Shown piece after piece: positions 62,218 to 64,000 of a DNA stretch of 64,000 nt. A program made the position numbers and the translations under genes. A model generated the notes under the pieces. It was given only the letters and a program-made list of their open reading frames with translations. It was not told the origin of the DNA and made no database searches. Within the stretch, counting starts at the first letter, position 1. Each line of letters begins with the position of its first letter. The DNA comes from an uncultured Aurantimonas sp. (GTDB lineage Bacteria; Pseudomonadota; Alphaproteobacteria; Rhizobiales; Rhizobiaceae): NCBI GenBank assembly GCA_947488615.1, contig CANKZU010000001.1:310001-374000 (forward strand), given 5' to 3'.

Positions 62218-62259
62218 ACCAAAGCGGCCTCCCGTCGAATGACGGGAGGCCGCTTTGGT
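62218..62259. terminator. 19-bp perfect hairpin, probable bidirectional terminator
   Basis: Arms of 19 bases (ACCAAAGCGGCCTCCCGTC and its exact complement) enclose a GAAT loop. It is 98 bp after the coiled-coil gene. The A-rich left flank of the stem and T-rich right end give it terminator character in both directions, although the U-tract is short. Confidence 0.7.
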
Positions 62260-62420
62260 TCAGGCCAATTTGCCGAACCGCCTTCCCAGAGCATCGGACA
62301 ACGTTCGTTGCGTTCGTTCGCGCGCCGAGAGCAGTGATAGCGCCCCTCCGCCGCGCCATTGCGCGAGGTCTTGTGATAAAGCTCCGGCCAGAAACCGGTG
62401 CGACCGTCGCACCTTGGAGC

Positions 62421-62473
62421 ATCGGACCAAAAAGCCGGCTTCGGTTTTCGGATCATTGCGATGCGCAATCAAA
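62421..62473 (+). repeat. Dispersed intergenic repeat, copy B
   Basis: A 53-base unit in the same orientation as copy A at 18399-18451, with the shared cores ATCGGACCAAAAAG and GGTTTTCGGATCA. It lies between the coiled-coil gene's terminator and the TauE-type gene. Confidence 0.7.
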
Positions 62474-62537
62474 GTGGTAGGGCGTCCTTCTTGCGTTCGA
62501 ATGGCCGCACGTCGCTCCAAGATCGGTTGAGCGCAGC

Positions 62538-63296
62538 GTGATCGCGGACCCGATCTTTTACCTCGCCGCGATTCCCGCGGTTCTGCTCATCGGCTTGTCG
62601 AAGGGCGGCTTCGGCGGCTCCATATCGTTGGTGGGCGTCCCGCTAATGGCGATGACCGTCTCACCGGTCGCGGCTGCCGGCATTCTCCTGCCGATCATGG
62701 TCGTCATGGATGCCATCAGCCTCTATGCTTGGCGTGGTCGCTTCGATCGCGCACTGCTCCTATCCATGCTGCCGGCGGCGATCGGCGGCGTTGGTCTTGG
62801 CTATCTGACAGCCGCATTCGTCTCCGCCGACGGCATTCGATTTCTCCTCGGGCTCCTCGCCCTGTGGTTCGCCGCCGATTGGTTTTTCCGTTCGCGCCAC
62901 AGAAGCGAGCCGAAGCCGAGCCGCCGGCTCCGGGCGAAGTTCTGGGGCGCCATCAGCGGCTTTTCGAGCTTTGTCAGCCATGCGGGCGGCCCGCCGTACC
63001 AAATCTACGTACTGCCCTTGCGGCTCACGCCGCAGATCTATGCCGGCACGTCGGCGGTGTTCTTCGCCGGCGTCAACGCGGTCAAGCTGCTGCCCTATTC
63101 TTTGCTGGGGCAGTTTTCGACCGGCAATCTCATGACGTCAGCCGTGCTTTTGCCGCTCGCCCCGGTAGCAACGCTTATGGGCGTCTGGCTCGTCCGCAAG
63201 GTCGATCCCGCCGCGTTCTACATTTTCACCTACGCCCTACTCGTTCCGGTGGGCCTCAAGCTCGTTTTCGACGGTGCCGCCGCTATGATCTCCTGA
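62538..63296 (+). CDS. TauE/SafE (TSUP) family sulfite exporter-like transporter
   Basis: A 252-residue membrane protein with about eight hydrophobic segments in two repeats, typical of TSUP transporters that move sulfite, sulfonates or related anions: PIFYLAAIPAVLLIGLSKGG, FGGSISLVGVPLMAMTVSPV, and the second repeat's ISGFSSFVSHAGGPPYQIYV. The start is GTG at 62538. It precedes an acyl-CoA synthetase gene by 85 bp on the same strand. The transported anion cannot be told. Confidence 0.9.
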   Translation: MIADPIFYLAAIPAVLLIGLSKGGFGGSISLVGVPLMAMTVSPVAAAGILLPIMVVMDAISLYAWRGRFDRALLLSMLPAAIGGVGLGYLTAAFVSADGIRFLLGLLALWFAADWFFRSRHRSEPKPSRRLRAKFWGAISGFSSFVSHAGGPPYQIYVLPLRLTPQIYAGTSAVFFAGVNAVKLLPYSLLGQFSTGNLMTSAVLLPLAPVATLMGVWLVRKVDPAAFYIFTYALLVPVGLKLVFDGAAAMIS

Positions 63297-63381
63297 GCTT
63301 GCTTGCCGTGACGCAGGGCGCGCGATCTTCTATAGCTCATCCGCTGGCGCGTCGACGAACCGCGCTGACTTGGGAGGACCG

Positions 63382-64000
63382 ATGGGCATTTACGACGAGC
63401 ATCTCGACCGCAACGCGGCGAATTATCAACCGCTGACGCCGCTGACCTTTCTGTCGCGCGCGGCACTGATCCATCCCGACCGGATCGCAATCATTCACGG
63501 ATCGCTGCGCCGCAGCTATAGCGATTTCTACCGCCGCTCCAGGCAGCTCGCCTCGGCGGTCGAAAAGCGCGGCGTCAAGCGGGGCGAGACCGTGGCCGTC
63601 ATGCTGGCCAACACGCCGCCGATGCTCGAAGCCCATCACGGCGTGCCGATGGCCGGCGCCGTGCTCCTGTCGATCAACACGCGGCTCGACGCCGATATCA
63701 TCGCGTTCCAGCTGGAGCACGCCGAAGCCAAGATGGTCATCGTCGACCGCGAGTTTTCCGGCGTCATGACACAAGCGCTGGCCAAGGCGAACGTCACTCC
63801 GATCGTCATCGATTACGACGACCCCGATTTTGCCGAAGACGCGCCGGCTCGAAAGGGCGAAGCGCTCGGAACGATCGAGTACGAGGCGCTCGTGGCCGAG
63901 GGCGATCCCGATTACGACTGGCAAATGCCCGGAGACGAGTGGGACGCGATTTCGCTGAACTACACCTCGGGCACGACCGGCAATCCCAAAGGCGTCGTCT
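63382..64000 (+). CDS. Acyl-CoA synthetase (AMP-forming), N-terminal part
   Basis: The first 206 residues of an ANL-superfamily ligase that activates a carboxylic acid through an acyl-AMP. It starts MGIYDEHLDRNAANYQPLTP, with GGGAGG upstream of the ATG. It shows LTFLSRAALIHPDRIAIIHG, VAVMLANTPPMLEAHHGVPM, and reaches the ATP/AMP signature NYTSGTTGNPKGVV at the window edge. The N-terminus resembles the medium/short-chain (malonate- or DmdB-like) clade; substrate is undetermined because the gene is cut off. Confidence 0.9.
   Translation, partial: MGIYDEHLDRNAANYQPLTPLTFLSRAALIHPDRIAIIHGSLRRSYSDFYRRSRQLASAVEKRGVKRGETVAVMLANTPPMLEAHHGVPMAGAVLLSINTRLDADIIAFQLEHAEAKMVIVDREFSGVMTQALAKANVTPIVIDYDDPDFAEDAPARKGEALGTIEYEALVAEGDPDYDWQMPGDEWDAISLNYTSGTTGNPKGVV

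Larger units (their letters stand above)
62120..62537. other. Gene-free region with hairpin and dispersed repeat
   Basis: 418 bp with no supportable gene. It holds a 19-bp perfect inverted repeat (62218-62259) and copy B of the dispersed repeat (62421-62473). The rest must carry the promoter of the TauE-type gene; I see no clear elements. Confidence 0.5.

Noticed and set aside
1..64000. CRISPR arrays, tRNA/rRNA genes, insertion sequences, prophage
   Set aside because: Looked for regular repeats, transposase or integrase motifs and tRNA-like cloverleaf ends in the gaps; none seen.

Overview
The window is 64 kb of GC-rich, gene-dense chromosome from an alphaproteobacterium, most likely of the order Hyphomicrobiales (Rhizobiales). 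The support is a set of lineage markers: GcrA, TrcR (DUF1013), an RcdA-type DUF1465 protein, a SAM-II riboswitch in front of metZ, a fused long-form dCTP deaminase, DUF1127, and TTAA-N7-TTAA (CtrA) and GANTC (CcrM) sites. The genus cannot be told from the sequence. I see no prophage, insertion sequence, CRISPR array, tRNA or rRNA.

Layout. 1-8886 (minus strand): ftsH (cut by the window edge), tilS, cpoB, pal, tolB, tolA, tolR, tolQ, ybgC, the Tol-Pal envelope-constriction cluster. 9196-10623: a DUF2254 membrane protein. 10668-15247 (minus): ruvB, ruvA, ruvC and a YebC-family regulator, with two different AbrB/PIN (VapBC-like) toxin-antitoxin modules between the ruv genes. 15330-20681: small stand-alone genes (GFA-type zinc protein, TPR protein, metallo-beta-lactamase-fold protein, TerC, YmdB-type phosphoesterase, CAP lipoprotein, 5-formyl-THF cyclo-ligase). 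A 6S-like RNA gene lies at 20804-20968. 21058-29171: dcd, then metZ behind a SAM-II riboswitch and terminator, a CDP-alcohol phosphatidyltransferase, apaG, hslO-argF-argD, and a DUF5996 protein. 29396-37661: gcrA, then the complete phoR-pstSCAB-phoU-phoB phosphate operon (minus). 37794-44277: an unknown membrane protein, a GH15 glucoamylase-like enzyme coupled to two SDR dehydrogenases, trcR and a cupredoxin. 44554-49065: sterol desaturase, an arginase/ornithine cyclodeaminase pair with a divergent Lrp-type regulator, and a quinone oxidoreductase. 49217-52803: a probable small RNA, rcdA, an EamA transporter, a DUF1127 protein, a LysR regulator and rpmE. 52991-64000: an ABC exporter, a MotA/MotB-like pair, inositol monophosphatase, efp, a Sel1-repeat protein, a ThiE-like protein, two unknown genes, a TauE-type transporter and the start of an acyl-CoA synthetase.

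How it fits together. Several parts serve the alphaproteobacterial cell cycle and envelope: Tol-Pal, three cell-cycle regulators within about 20 kb, and perfect CtrA-type boxes upstream of gcrA, of the MotAB-like pair and of an unknown coiled-coil gene. The gcrA upstream region is the richest regulatory stretch: CtrA box, 8-bp inverted repeat, four GANTC sites and a sigma-70-type promoter. The most unusual architecture is the ruv locus, where ruvA and ruvB each sit directly behind a PIN toxin gene and the ruvA start codon overlaps a toxin stop codon. Motifs were located by eye; nothing was folded, aligned or searched computationally.
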